Of a DNA stretch of 64,000 bases, positions 42,745 to 52,278 are shown in pieces (position 1 is the stretch's first letter; each line of letters begins with the position of its first letter). Under the pieces are notes generated by a model, which was not told the DNA's origin, searched no databases, and saw only the letters and a list, made by a program, of their open reading frames with translations. This DNA is from Streptomyces sp. TLI_235 (lineage in GTDB: Bacteria > Actinomycetota > Actinomycetes > Streptomycetales > Streptomycetaceae), in contig NSGV01000003.1 of assembly GCA_002300355.1 (NCBI GenBank), positions 434,001 through 498,000 of the forward strand, read 5' to 3'. A program made the translations under genes and the position numbers.

Positions 42745-43901
42745 GGCTTCCCCTCGTCCACAGGGGGACTCGGAACGACTGAGCCCGTCCACGCGGCGTT
42801 GACGTTCTCCGGGGTAACGGCCGGGTGACGGGAGGCCGCGTAGAACGCGATCGAGGCCAACACCAGCACGACGAAGATCACCACCACTCCGGCAGTCCCT
42901 CCGATCCCGTTCGCGACCCAGTAGGCCAGCGCGCCGACGACCGCCGCGGCCGGGAGAGTGATCAGCCAGGCCGCCACCATCCGGTGGGCGATGTGCCAGC
43001 GCACCACCGCGCCCTTCTTTCCGACACCGGCGCCGAGGATCGACCCGGTGGCCACGTGGGTGGTGGAGAGGGCATAGCCGAAGTCGGTAGAGGAGAGGAT
43101 GACCGCGGCCGACGCCGATTCGGCCGCCATTCCCTGCGGCGCCTCGATCTCCACCAGTCCTTTGCCGAGCGCCCGGATGACCCGCCAGCCGCCGATGTAC
43201 GTGCCGAGTGCGATCGCCCCCGCGCAGGAGGTGATCACCCAGGTGGGGGCCTTCGCTCCGGCGTCGAGTGTCCCGTTGGCGATCAGGGCCAGGGTGATGA
43301 CGCCCATGGTCTTCTGGGCATCGTTGGTGCCGTGGGCGAGCGAGACCATGCACGCCGAACCGACCTGGCCGAGCCTGAAGCCGTGCCGACGGGGTCCTTC
43401 GGCCACGTCGCGGGTGAGGCGGTAGACGAGGTAGGTGCCGACCGCGGCGACCGTGCCGGCGATGAAGGGCGCGAGTGCGGCTGGCACGATCACCTTGGAG
43501 ACCAGCCCTTGCCACTTGACGGCCGAGCCGCCCGCCGCCGCCATCGTCGCCCCGACCACGCCGCCGATCAGCGCGTGCGAGGAACTGGAGGGGATCCCGA
43601 GGAACCAGGTGGTCAGGTTCCACAGGATGCTGCCGGTCAGGCCCGCCATCACCACGGTCAAGGTCACGTCCTGGCTGTCGACCAGGCCACTGGCGACGGC
43701 CGCGGCGACCGCTGTCGACAGGAACGCACCGATCAGGTTCAGCACCGCTGAGACGGCGACCGCGACGCGCGGGCGGAGGGCTCCGGTGACGATCGATGTC
43801 GCCATGGCGTTGCCGGTGTCATGGAACCCGTTGGTGAAGTCGAAGCCCAAGGCGGTGGCGACCACCAGCGCCAGGACCACGTCGTTACCCGTCACGGGCA
43901 C
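42741..43901 (-). CDS. pitA: Low-affinity inorganic phosphate transporter (Pit family)
   Basis: About 386 residues with ten or so membrane helices and the duplicated PiT signature: GFDFTNGFHDTGNAMATSIV near the start and MVSLAHGTNDAQKTMGVITL in the middle. It imports phosphate with protons. GTG 43901 or GTG 43895 are the likely starts; the open frame to TTG 43946 adds a low-quality stretch and no ribosome site decides. The next gene is coupled by GTGA overlap. Intact. Confidence 0.88.
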   Translation of the reverse strand: MPVTGNDVVLALVVATALGFDFTNGFHDTGNAMATSIVTGALRPRVAVAVSAVLNLIGAFLSTAVAAAVASGLVDSQDVTLTVVMAGLTGSILWNLTTWFLGIPSSSSHALIGGVVGATMAAAGGSAVKWQGLVSKVIVPAALAPFIAGTVAAVGTYLVYRLTRDVAEGPRRHGFRLGQVGSACMVSLAHGTNDAQKTMGVITLALIANGTLDAGAKAPTWVITSCAGAIALGTYIGGWRVIRALGKGLVEIEAPQGMAAESASAAVILSSTDFGYALSTTHVATGSILGAGVGKKGAVVRWHIAHRMVAAWLITLPAAAVVGALAYWVANGIGGTAGVVVIFVVLVLASIAFYAASRHPAVTPENVNAAWTGSVVPSPPVDEGKP

Positions 43902-44251
43902 GAACGTACCTGCCCGCCCCGCCGGCCCCCCGCCCGCAACACTCAAAGGCCGCCTATGCTCCGAGGCACCATCCGATCGGACCAGCGACTACTTGCCCCA
44001 CATCACACACCGCACAGGCGTCGGCTCCCCCGCACGCCACAGCGCGGCTGGCATATGGGGAACGCAGGGGACAAGAGGGCCGACGGCATCCACATCCTCC
44101 CGACCCGTAGACCGCGTGGCGCAGCCACGAGACACCCCGATCCTTGCAGGGCAGACCCATGCCTCACGCGTCGTGGCCGGCCGTGCGAAGGCCGTCTCGG
44201 ACCGCCCGAACGGCCTGCACCGCGGCCGAGCAATCGGGCCGCCCGCACAAC

Positions 44252-44282
44252 CGGCCTTCCGTCCGTCCCGGACGGAAGGCCG
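44252..44282. terminator. 13-bp perfect hairpin
   Basis: CGGCCTTCCGTCC (44252-44264) pairs with 44270-44282 around a 5-base loop. No gene ends close by on either strand. Confidence 0.6.
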
Positions 44283-44426
44283 TCGAGTTCGCAGCCCGCC
44301 GGCGGACGGCTATTCCCGTTCCCGGCGCTCCCGGCCCGGCGCGGCTCCGGCCGGGCGGTCTCCTCGGGGTCGAGGGGCGGTCCCGGGCCGAAACCGGCGG
44401 CCGCCCGTGCCGTGCGCAGGCCGCCC

Positions 44427-44459
44427 GGTCCGGACGGTCCGGACGGGGCGGACGGGGCG
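44427..44459. repeat. 9-bp tandem repeat
   Basis: GGTCCGGAC occurs twice in tandem (44427-44444), followed by GGGGCGGAC and GGGGCGG in the same 9-base phase. It ends about 75 bases before the glycosyltransferase start. Confidence 0.7.
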
Positions 44460-44535
44460 GGTCGTTTACCGGTCCCGTCCGGGTGCAGACGCGTTGCGGG
44501 AGCGTCATCATTGTCGGGGTCGGGAGGAGGCGGCC

Positions 44536-45661
44536 GTGGACGCAACGGTTCTGGCCGATCGGAAGGCCTTACCGGTCTCCCGCCGGTACGCCGGGGGCGG
44601 GCTCCGTCCAGTGCGCGTCGCCTCCGTCCCCGCCGGTCACGTCTACGTGCGGCACCTCGCCTCGCTCGGCGCGCGCTGGCCGGTGACCAGACTGGCCGAC
44701 CCGCGGCCCTGCGGGGCGCCCAGCAGTTCGCAGCGCTGGTGGCCGCCGGTGATGCTCGACCCGGTGTGGGTGCGGGAGAATGCCGACCGGTTCGACGTCT
44801 TCCACCTGCACTTCGGGTTCGACGCGCAGACGCCCGAGCAACTGGCGGAGCTGGTGGAGGAGTTGCGGCGCCGGCACAAGCCGCTGGTGTACACGGTGCA
44901 CGACTTGGAGAACCCCACCACGCGGATCCGGGCCTGCACTGCCGCCAGCTCGACGTGCTCGTCCCGGCCGCGCAGCGGCTGATCACGCTGACACCCGGTG
45001 CCGCAGCTGCCGTCTCGGAGGGGTGGCGGCGGTCGGCCGCGGTCCTCCCGCATCCGCACGTCGTGGATCCTCCTGCGTTGATGCGGCGGCGCCCGTCGCG
45101 CGACGTGTTCACGGTGGGGGTGCACGCCAAGAGCGTCCGGGCGAACATGGCACCGCTGCAGGTGATCGATGTTCTCGCGGAGGTCGTCCCCGGCCTGGCG
45201 GACGCCCGATTGCGGGTGGACGTCCATCCGGAGGTCGCCGATCCGGCCGCCCACTGCTTCGCGCCCGAGGTGCTGCCCCGGCTGCGGGAGCTCGCCGCGC
45301 GGGGGCTGGTGGACCTCCGCGTCCACGACTACTTCGAGGACGACGAGTTGTGGGCCTACCTGCAGGAGCTGACCTGTCGGTGCTGCCGTACCGGTTCGGC
45401 ACTCATTCGGGCTGGCTGGAGACCTGCTTCGACCTGGGGACGGCGGTGTGCGCGCCCGCGTGTGGCTTCTACTCCCAACAACGGCCGTGCCTGACATACC
45501 GGCACGACCGGAACGGGCTGGACGGGCGGTCCCTGGCGGACGCGGTGCGCACGGCCTGCGAACAGCGTCCCGCCTGGCGGGCGGCGCCACGGCCGAGGGC
45601 CGCCGAACGGGAGATGCTGGCGGGGGCCCACTACCGGATCTACCGCGCCCTGCTGCCGTGA
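44536..45661 (+). pseudogene. Glycosyltransferase gene with two frameshifts
   Basis: GTG 44536 has GGAGGAGG 6 bases before it. Frame 1 gives RRYAGGGLRPVRVASVPAGH and FDVFHLHFGFDAQTPEQLAE with KPLVYTVHDLENP, a GT-B N-terminal domain. After about 44935 the coding moves to another frame (LITLTPGAAAAVSEGWRRSA; LQVIDVLAEVVPGLADARLR), and after about 45375 to a third (DLSVLPYRFGTHSGWLETCF; LSVLPY...HSGW is the donor-site region). The assembled product would be about 375 residues. The acceptor is unknown. Confidence 0.65.
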
Positions 45662-45674
45662 AGGTCCCGTTGCC

Positions 45675-46230
45675 ATGACAGCTCTGCGCATCGCGTTGAT
45701 CGCCTCGGTCCGCTTCCCGATCCGGGAGCCGTTCGCGGGCGGGCTGGAGGCGCAGACCTGGGCACTGGCCCGCGCGCTCACCGAACGCGGGCACCGGGTC
45801 ACCCTGTTCGCGGCGCCGGGTTCGGACCCCCGGCTGGGCGTCGCCGAACTACCGGTCCACCGGCCGGTGATCAGCCCGGCCGCGGCCGCGGACCGCAGCA
45901 TGCCCTCCCCCGTCTGGATGCGGAGCACCACGCCTACCTGCATTTGATGCTGCGGCTCGCCGACGGCCGGGACGGCGGTCCTCGCCGGCCCGGTGGGCGA
46001 CCGCCGCTACTTCGAGCGGGCCGTCCTGCCCCGCCTGGATGAGCGGGCCCGCTACGCGGGGCACCTGCCGCAGCATGAGCTCGCCCGCCTGGTCGGCCAG
46101 GCCTGCGCGACGCTGGCGACCCCGTGCTGGGACGAGCCCTACGGCCTGGTGGTCGCCGAATCACTGGCCTGCGGGACACCGGTCTGCGGATTCGCGCGCG
46201 GCGCCCGGCTCCCTCCCCTCGAAACGTCTG
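45675..46230 (+). pseudogene. GT4-type glycosyltransferase with internal deletion
   Basis: ATG 45675 opens MTALRIALIASVRFPIREPF and GGLEAQTWALARALTERGHR, a normal GT4 N-terminus. After HHAYLHLMLRLADG (frame already shifted) the sequence jumps to LAGPVGDRRYFERAVLPRLD, YAGHLPQHELARLVGQACAT and PYGLVVAESLACGTPVCGFA, the C-terminal donor-binding domain. About 170 residues between are missing and the last 80 are lost as well. It was 13 bases downstream of the previous glycosyltransferase, so they formed one operon. Confidence 0.65.
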
Positions 46231-46377
46231 GCAGTTTGTCGACGTGTGCCGTCGCCGCGCACCGCCCGGTGGGCGGGCCGGCCGCCCGCTTGGCAGACGA
46301 CCAATGCTGGCACTCACCCGGGTGGCTTCCACCTCTCGGGGAACATGTGCAAGGGACGGACGGGGTAGCCGGGGTCC

Positions 46378-46982
46378 ATGCGAATACTCATCATCAACTG
46401 CACCCTCAAGCCCTCCCCCGAGCCGTCGAACACCGAGGCGCTGGCCTGCGTGGTCGACGCCGAACTGACCCGCCGCGGGGTCGAAATGGAGACCGTCCGC
46501 GCGGTGGACCTGAACCTGCTGCCCGGCGTGAAGACCGACATGGGCGACGGCGACGACTGGCCCGCCGTGCACGAGAAGGTCCTGGCGGCCGAGATCCTCA
46601 TCGTCGCGTCCCCGACCTGGGTCGGGCGGCCGTCGTCCGTCGCGCAGCGCGTGCTCGAGCGCATGGACGCGATGATCTCCGAAACCGACGAGCAAGGACG
46701 CCCGCCCGGCTACGGCAAGGTCGCCGGCGTGGTGGTAACCGGCAACGAGGACGGCGCCCACCACGTGATCAGCGAGATCAGCGGAGGCCTGGTCGACATC
46801 GGCTACACCGTCCCCGCCCAGGCCTGGACCTACTGGCACCTCGGCCCCGGACCCGGCCCCAACTACTTGGACGAGGGCAAGGGCCACGAGTGGGCCCACA
46901 CCACCGGCCGCACCATGGCAGCCAACCTCCACCACGTCGCTCCTCGCTCGCAGGCCGCCCCTGGCCCGCACCCGCCCAGTAG
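46378..46982 (+). CDS. Flavodoxin-like NAD(P)H-dependent FMN reductase, shifted at the C-terminus
   Basis: MRILIINCTLKPSPEPSNTE is the FMN phosphate-binding start, and ILIVASPTWVGRPSSVAQRV and TGNEDGAHHVISEISGGLVD are the usual flavin-ring contacts of the NADPH-dependent FMN reductase family. The core to about residue 188 is intact. Around 46945 the best ending (SLAGRPWPAPAQ, TAG at 46982) lies in another frame, so the real protein probably ended there. As read, it runs on to 47154 with a Pro/Ala/Arg tail. Activity of the core is plausible. Confidence 0.65.
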
Positions 46983-47208
46983 GGCGACGTCCACCGCGGG
47001 CCCGTTGGTGGTGGCACCGTCGGCGGCCCCGTGGTTTGGTGCGCCCGCGCGGCGACCAGACGCACGGATGCGGCTGCCGGAAGGACCGGTCCAAGGATCC
47101 GGCAGCCGCCCGGGCGCCAGCCGCGTTCCACGGCCCGCTCGCGCCCCACGGTGATGCCGAGAGGCGCCCTGCTTTGGGGCCCAGGGCGGGGCAGCCGCCC
47201 GCCCAGGG

Positions 47209-48348
47209 ACCGACACGCTCCCGTCCTCACCGACAACTCGCTCGCTCTGCTCCAGCAGGGCTGCGCATGGCTTCCGAACCTGCGCCGTCGCCGGCCGAGC
47301 CCCGTGGTGCAGACCCGGCTGCTGGGACGGCCCACTGCCGGGTCTGCACGGCCCGGACGCCGTCCGGTTCTTCTACGACGAACGGCACGTCCGGCACAGC
47401 GCGGCGCTGCCCGACCCGTCAAGAGCACCCTGTTCGGCCACGGTTCCGTCCACGGTCTCGACGGCCAAGTCCACCGGCTGCGCAAGGCGACGTTCCTCGG
47501 GCTGCTGGCGGATCCCGGCCGGATCCGTGCGCTGGTCGACAGTGTCGGCGTCGCCTGGGCCGCCGATACCGCCGTGTGGAGCGGGCAGGCGCGCATCGAA
47601 CTGCTCGACGCCTGTGCCCGGCTCCTCACGGCGGGTGTCTGCCGCTGGGCGGGGGTGCCGCTTGCCGATGGCGACGTGCCGGCGCTCGCTCGTGATCTCG
47701 TCGCGATGGTCGACGGGTTCGCCGGGCCCGGCCCGCGCGGCACTGGCGTGCGCGCCTCGCGCGCCGGCGCCGGGAGGCGTGGCTCGCCGATCTCGTCCGG
47801 CAGGTGCGGGGCGGCGCGGTGCAGACGGTGGCGGAGCACCGCGGCGTGGGCGCGACACTTGGAGTTGCGGGTGGCCGCGGTGGAACTGCTGAACATCCTG
47901 CGGCCGACCGTTGCCGTCTGCTGGTTCACCGTCTTCGCGGCACACGCCCAGGCCCGCTGGCCCGCCACGCGTGACCGACTCGCCCAGGGCGACGCCGCGT
48001 ACGCGGAAGCACTCGTCCAGGAGGTCCGCTGCTTCTACCCGTTCGCCCGTCCGTCGCCGGGAGGGCTGCTCAAGACCTCACGTTCCAGGGCGAGGCGATC
48101 GGCGAAGGTACCTCGTGCTGCGCGATCTGTACGGGCAGCACCACGATCCGGCGCTGTGGCAGGGCCCGTACACGTGCCGACCGGAACGCTTCCTCCGTGT
48201 CCCCGACAGCATCGAACACCTGATCCCCGAGACGCCGTAACGGGTCACCGGTGCCCGGGCAAACTCGTCGTCTCCCTACTCAAAGCCCTGTCCCAGAAGC
48301 TGGCCCGGCTCGAATACACCGTGCCGGAACAGGACTTGTCCATCTCGA
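47209..48348 (+). pseudogene. Cytochrome P450 of the CYP152 (fatty-acid peroxygenase) type, heavily frameshifted
   Basis: Pieces in at least three frames line up with CYP152: TDNSLALLQQGCAWLPNLRR; FGHGSVHGLDGQVHRLRKAT; AAVELLNILRPTVAVCWFTV with FAAHAQARWPATRDRLAQGD; QEVRCFYPFA; LRDLYGQHHDPALWQGPYTC and PERFLRVPD; and the heme loop AVTGHRCPGK with the cysteine ligand. CYP152 enzymes hydroxylate or decarboxylate fatty acids with H2O2. At least four shifts are needed. The last 30 residues are lost against a DUF4235 fragment. Confidence 0.7.
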
Positions 48349-48427
48349 ACAGGGCGCCCGCCAGCACGCCGCCGAGGGCACCCACCACCATGCCGACCGG
48401 CTCGTAGACGATCCCGGTGAGACTCAC
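48349..48427 (-). pseudogene. N-terminal fragment of a DUF4235 membrane protein
   Basis: GTG 48427 has GGAGG 6 bases before it. VSLTGIVYEPVGMVVGALGG and VLAGALFE is the first helix of DUF4235 proteins ('...LYrPvG.lvGalgG.lAGa.F..vWk'). It stops at 48349, where the P450 fragment on the other strand ends. Confidence 0.6.
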
Positions 48428-48545
48428 GACTTGCCTCCTGCTCCTGCCTTCCAGTCGGGGCCGGCCACGGCGGACAGGCGCAAGCCACGTGCCGACGGGG
48501 TCACCGCCCCCGCCCGAACCGGCCGTGGCCGGGGTGGTCCGGTGC

Positions 48546-48938
48546 TCAGTGCCCGGAGGTGGGGCTGTCGGGTTCCTGGGGGTCGACGCCGGTGTGCGCG
48601 CCCGCATCACGGCCACCGCTCGGCCGACCAGCCGGGCCCTGCGCGCCCTTGTCGTGCCGGTGCTTCGACGAGGCCGGGCTCTGCGCGGTGTCCTCACCCC
48701 GGCGGCCCTCGCTCTCCACGATGTCCCCGGGCACCGGCCGGTCCTCCTCCTCCGCGTGTTCCTGTCCCGGCCCGGCCCCGGGCGCGTAGGTGTCAGGGTG
48801 GAAGGAGCGGCGTGCGCTGTCGTTCGGCTCCTGGTGTTCCTCGTCGATGTCGCCCGACCACCCGTGGTGGGCGCCCTCCATCCGGCTGGCCTGCCCCTCC
48901 TCCATGGACGGATGTGCCTTCGCCGACCGCTCAGTCAT
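48546..48938 (-). CDS. 130-residue hydrophilic, probably disordered protein
   Basis: ATG 48938 has GAGGTGA 6 bases upstream. The sequence is rich in Glu, His, Gly, Pro and Asp (MEEGQASRMEGAHHGWSGDI; GQEHAEEEDRPVPGDIVESE) without hydrophobic segments. Such acidic low-complexity proteins are common near general-stress genes in Streptomyces; no function is known. It is intact and lies between the P450 relic and the PAP2 relic. Confidence 0.55.
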   Translation of the reverse strand: MTERSAKAHPSMEEGQASRMEGAHHGWSGDIDEEHQEPNDSARRSFHPDTYAPGAGPGQEHAEEEDRPVPGDIVESEGRRGEDTAQSPASSKHRHDKGAQGPAGRPSGGRDAGAHTGVDPQEPDSPTSGH

Positions 48939-49261
48939 GATCGTCACCTCGCTTCGTAGAGTCCGACACGGCTGTCGAACTCTCCCGGCGCCTGTCCACC
49001 CCGCAGATGCTCAACCCTTGTCGCCCAGGGCTCTCCGCTCAGTGCAGTAGTTCACGATCCGGGTTTGGCCGGCCTCCAGCGGCTGGAAGGAGCCATGCCT
49101 GTCTGCTGCACATCAGCCAGTAGTCGGCCGGCTGATGGTGTACTCGCCGGTCCCCAAGCCCCTGCCCGCGAACGGCAGTGCACACAGTGCCAGCGCTACG
49201 GGAAGCAGGTGCCGCTGGCCGCTCTGAGTGGTTCCGTCCCGACCGGCGTACGCGCGGGCGT
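48939..49261. other. 323-base stretch without a supported gene
   Basis: Open frames on both strands have no start with a ribosome site and no domain. No repeat seen. Confidence 0.4.
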
Positions 49262-49640
49262 GAACGGCGTGGAGGAGGTGGAGTTCGAGGGCGTGCGGCG
49301 TGCCCATGCCCGCTCCGGTCCTGGGCTGCACCGGATCTTGCGGAGCGATCAGGCGGCGGCCGACCAGGGGCTGCTGTGGTGGCTGTCGGCCGCGGGCGCC
49401 ACGGTGGTCGACCGGCCGGCGAACCGCCGCTGGGGCCCTCCAGGCGTTCGGCGCGATGCTGACCGCGCAGCTGCTGGCCGGCGGCGTCGCCAAGCGGCTG
49501 GTCCACCGCGCTCGGGCACCGGCCGGCCGGCTGGACGGCAGGACGTCGCCGAACCACAACGCTGCCGGTCCGGCGTTCGCCGCCGACGGACGATTGCCGA
49601 TCTTGGTGCGGCGAGCGTCTTGCCGCCGCAGTGGTCGGAG
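49262..49640 (+). pseudogene. N-terminal relic of a PAP2-type phosphatase
   Basis: One frame gives VEEVEFEGVRRAHARSGPGL and AADQGLLWWLSAAGATVVDR; another continues LQAFGAMLTAQLLAGGVAKR, LVHRARAPAG and RTSPNHNAAGPAFAADG. This is the first half of actinobacterial PAP2 proteins, but the catalytic SGH and later His are not recoverable. At least one frameshift near 49440. Confidence 0.5.
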
Positions 49641-49816
49641 CGGCGCGGTCCACAGCGGCGCGCACCACCCGAGCGTTGGCGCAGCCGGCCGCCACGGGCC
49701 TGGTCGCCGCGGTGCCGGTGACTGCGTCAGCCGCTTCCTGCCGCGGTCGGACTGCCCCGCTCCTTGACGGGCGACCGCAGCGCAGACTTCTCGGTTCGCG
49801 GTCGGCGGGCCGGACG

Positions 49817-50500
49817 TCAGCCTTCGACGCCGGTGGAGGTGTGGGCGGCGCCGACAGGTTTGGACTCCGGTGAACCGCGCTGACGCAGGTACACGGAGAG
49901 GATGGCCATGGACGCGACCGCGAGGAGTTCGGACTGCCAGTTCTGCAGGGTACGGCTCCAGAAGTCGGCGGACAGCACGTACTGGCCCCAGCTCACCGGG
50001 GCCTGCAGATCGCGCAGCTGTTCGGCGTTGTAGGCGGACCAGCCGGTGATCGACTGGGAGATCCAGGAGCCGAGGAAGAACACAGCCATGACGATGCCCA
50101 AGGATCGGGAGTACACGACCAGGCGCAGCCCCGGCTCCTTTGCCCAGGCGGGGGACTCGGCGGTGGCGTGCGGGCCGATCTTCTGTTCGTGTTCCGACTC
50201 CGTGCCGGCCTTGTCCAGGCTCTTGGACTCGGGCGAACCGCGTTGGAGCAGCCAGACGGTGCCGAAGATGTAGAGGAAGAACTGCAGGTACTCCGACTGC
50301 CAGTTCTCGGTGACGTCGACGGCGAAGTCGGAGCTGGCCAGGTAGTCGGCCACACCGAGGGGTTGGAGGCCTGTGGCGACGAGCTGATTGTTGAGGTCCG
50401 CGCGGCCGGCGGCGGCCTGCCCGGCGAGGGCGAGCAGGAAGGCTGCGCCGAAGGCGAGCGTAAGGCTGTTGTCCCGCAGGAACCTTGCCGTCCGGTTCAC
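49817..50500 (-). CDS. DUF6766 family membrane protein
   Basis: GTG 50500 overlaps the stop of a 27-residue gene (GTGA). The 227-residue protein has four membrane helices in two similar halves: ENWQSEYLQFFLYIFGTVWL with LLQRGSPESKSL, and QNWQSELLAVASMAILSVYL with RQRGSPESKPV. This internal repeat (N-W-Q-S-E ... Q-R-G-S-P-E-S-K) is typical of DUF6766. Its function is unknown; the context suggests envelope stress. Confidence 0.75.
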   Translation of the reverse strand: MNRTARFLRDNSLTLAFGAAFLLALAGQAAAGRADLNNQLVATGLQPLGVADYLASSDFAVDVTENWQSEYLQFFLYIFGTVWLLQRGSPESKSLDKAGTESEHEQKIGPHATAESPAWAKEPGLRLVVYSRSLGIVMAVFFLGSWISQSITGWSAYNAEQLRDLQAPVSWGQYVLSADFWSRTLQNWQSELLAVASMAILSVYLRQRGSPESKPVGAAHTSTGVEG

Positions 50501-50580
50501 CGCTGCAGCGCTCCGATCGTGCTGAAGTAGGCGAGGCCGCCCATGACGGTCACGATGCACAGGACGAACAGGCTCCGCAT
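50497..50580 (-). CDS. 27-residue membrane mini-protein
   Basis: ATG 50580 opens MRSLFVLCIVTVMGGLAYFS then TIGALQR, one hydrophobic helix almost from end to end. It begins 3 bases after the stop of the lipoprotein gene, with AGGGAG upstream, and its TGA overlaps the GTG of the DUF6766 gene. The tight packing on both sides supports real translation. It may act as a small membrane subunit or as a coupling leader. Confidence 0.55.
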   Translation of the reverse strand: MRSLFVLCIVTVMGGLAYFSTIGALQR

Positions 50581-50583
50581 CCC

Positions 50584-50994
50584 TCACGCTCCCTTGATCT
50601 CGCACTGGTACGGGCGCTGGTCGCGGGGCTCGCAGCCCGCGGCGGTGACCTTCCAGCCGTCCGGGAACACGGACAGGAGGAGCGTGTCGCCCTCCAGCAC
50701 CACGCGGGCCTGCTGGCCGAACACGTCCACCCGCCGCACCGGCCCGCCCGCGGGCAGGTCGACCTGGGCCAGGGCCTGCTCGCAGTCCGCCTTCTCCTGG
50801 TCCTCCAGTTCCTCGCGCGTGCCGGGGGCGAGCGTCCCGCAGACCGCCGCGGCATCCGAACGGCCCGCGGCATCCTCGAACCCGGCCGCGACGGCAGCCG
50901 CCGCGTCCTCACGCCGTGAGACCTGCCCGCACCCCGTGAGGACGACCAGGGCGGCAGCACCTGCCACCCACACCCACCGCACCCGCAGCGTCAT
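50584..50994 (-). CDS. Small lipoprotein
   Basis: A 136-residue protein from ATG 50994. The signal peptide ends in a lipobox (VLTGCG), and the mature part is a compact alpha/beta domain with three more cysteines (AAVCGTLAP, KADCEQAL, AAGCEPRD). It is the first gene of a three-gene unit with the 27-residue protein and DUF6766. Not recognised by family, but similar small lipoproteins often accompany DUF6766. Confidence 0.65.
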   Translation of the reverse strand: MTLRVRWVWVAGAAALVVLTGCGQVSRREDAAAAVAAGFEDAAGRSDAAAVCGTLAPGTREELEDQEKADCEQALAQVDLPAGGPVRRVDVFGQQARVVLEGDTLLLSVFPDGWKVTAAGCEPRDQRPYQCEIKGA

Positions 50995-51147
50995 CCCTCT
51001 AGGGCACCACGCCCGCGAGGAGAGGCCAAGGAAGCGCGGCCGACGCCCTGAGATCCTCCGGCAGAAGACCCTGCGGCCGCGACGCCACCGCCCAACAGCG
51101 CTTCACCTCCCACAGCCAGCCGATCGACCGCGCCGAGGCTCACCGGA

Positions 51148-51806
51148 TCAACTCCGCGCGGCAGGACAGAACCTGCTGAACCACACCGCCGCCCGCTGCT
51201 CGGCCGACTTCAGGTCGTCGACGGTGCGCTGCCCGGCGGTCTCTGCGGGGCCCTTGGTGTTGTCTGCAGCGTCCTGTGCGGTGGACCGCACGGACTGCAC
51301 TGTCTGAGTGGCGGGTTCGCGCAGTTCGTCGCGGACCTCCTGAGCCGCGTCGACGGCGGCCTGCTTGGCTGGCTCCAGCAGCTCCGGGTGTTCGCGCAGC
51401 ATCGCCCGGCCGCGCGCTCGGCCGCGCTCGCCGGCAGCAGGGCGGCGGCGAGCAGGCCCGCGCCGAACGCCATGATGCCGGCGGCCAGCGGGCTGCCCTG
51501 GGTCTGCCGCCGCAGCTTCGCGGGGGGCTGGAGGCCGTCGCCGATCTGGGTGGCAGTGTCCTTGGCGGTGGCACCGACGCTCTCGGCGGTGCCGGCGGCG
51601 GCCGCGCGGTGTGTCGATGCTCCGGTGTCGTGGGCGGTGCCCATCACTCGCTCCTTGATTCCGGTCACCCTGCTGCGGGCGGCGTCGGCCTTGCGGTGGG
51701 CCACCCGGCTGGGGGTGACCCGGTCGGCGAGGCGGTCCACGCTGCGCGCGAGGTGCGCGCGCCGGGCCTCGACCTCGGTCCTCAGCTCGTCTGGTGTCGC
51801 GCCCAT
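51148..51806 (-). pseudogene. DUF3618 family protein with a single-base frameshift
   Basis: ATG 51806 has GGAGGA before it. MGATPDELRTEVEARRAHLA is the DUF3618 start ('..d.eeLr.eie.tRa.La.tvd.La....p'). A membrane helix follows (SPLAAGIMAFGAGLLAAALL). At about 51405-51420 the frame changes to GRAMLREHPELLEPAKQAAV and continues to 51148. The span is one base short of a whole number of codons. The family is linked to membrane stress; function unknown. Confidence 0.7.
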
Positions 51807-51868
51807 GCGGCGTCCTCCTTCAAAGTCTCCACGGTCTGTTCGGGCTTCAGGCGCACGGCCCTGAGCCG

Positions 51869-52275
51869 CTACCGGCCGGCGCGGTACAGCACGGCGCCGG
51901 TCACCGCCCACACGACGGTGACGATCAGGGCCGCCCAGGCCAGGTTCATCACGTTCCCCAGCGCGAAGACGACGGTCAGGCTGGCCAGCACCAGCACGAG
52001 GTGGCCGGCGTAGCCTGCGCCAGCGAGCATGCCCGAAGCCTTGCCGGCCTTGCTCGCCTCCTGTGTGATCTCCGCCTTCGCCAGATCGATCTCGTCGCGG
52101 ACGAGTTGGCCGAGGTCACTGGTGATCTCGCCGATCAGAGGGACTGGGCGCCGTCGGGGCGGGCCGCGTCGGCGGCCGTTGCACCGGCGGGCCGACCGCC
52201 GGGCGGGGCCGCGGCCGGCCGCGGCGGTGCTGCGTCCGGGTGCGCCGCGGTCTGTTCGGAGTAGGAGAGGGCCAT
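51869..52275 (-). pseudogene. Phage-holin-superfamily (Actino holin-X type) protein, one-base frameshift
   Basis: ATG 52275 (AGGGAG 8 bases before) opens MALSYSEQTAAHPDAAPP. The frame must shift by one base at about 52138 to reach IGEITSDLGQLVRDEIDLAK, EITQEASKAGKASGMLAGAG and the two membrane helices HLVLVLASLTVVFALGNVM and LAWAALIVTVVWAVTGAV. This is the usual 'phage holin family' protein of actinobacterial envelope-stress operons, not a phage gene. It starts 3 bases after the stop of the previous gene. Confidence 0.7.
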
Positions 52276-52278
52276 CGC

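Larger units (their letters stand above)
43902..44535. other. 634-base stretch without a supported gene
   Basis: Frames on both strands are open but read as Pro/Arg-rich low complexity. It contains a good hairpin (44252-44282) and a short tandem repeat (44427-44459), listed separately. Confidence 0.5.

Noticed and set aside
44003..45148. 381-codon minus-strand ORF over the 44 kb gap
   Set aside because: It is mostly the shadow of the glycosyltransferase gene and a GC-rich repeat, with no start signal.
51869..52275. Holin-like gene as evidence of a prophage
   Set aside because: The family is a common chromosomal envelope protein in actinobacteria, and no phage structural genes are nearby.
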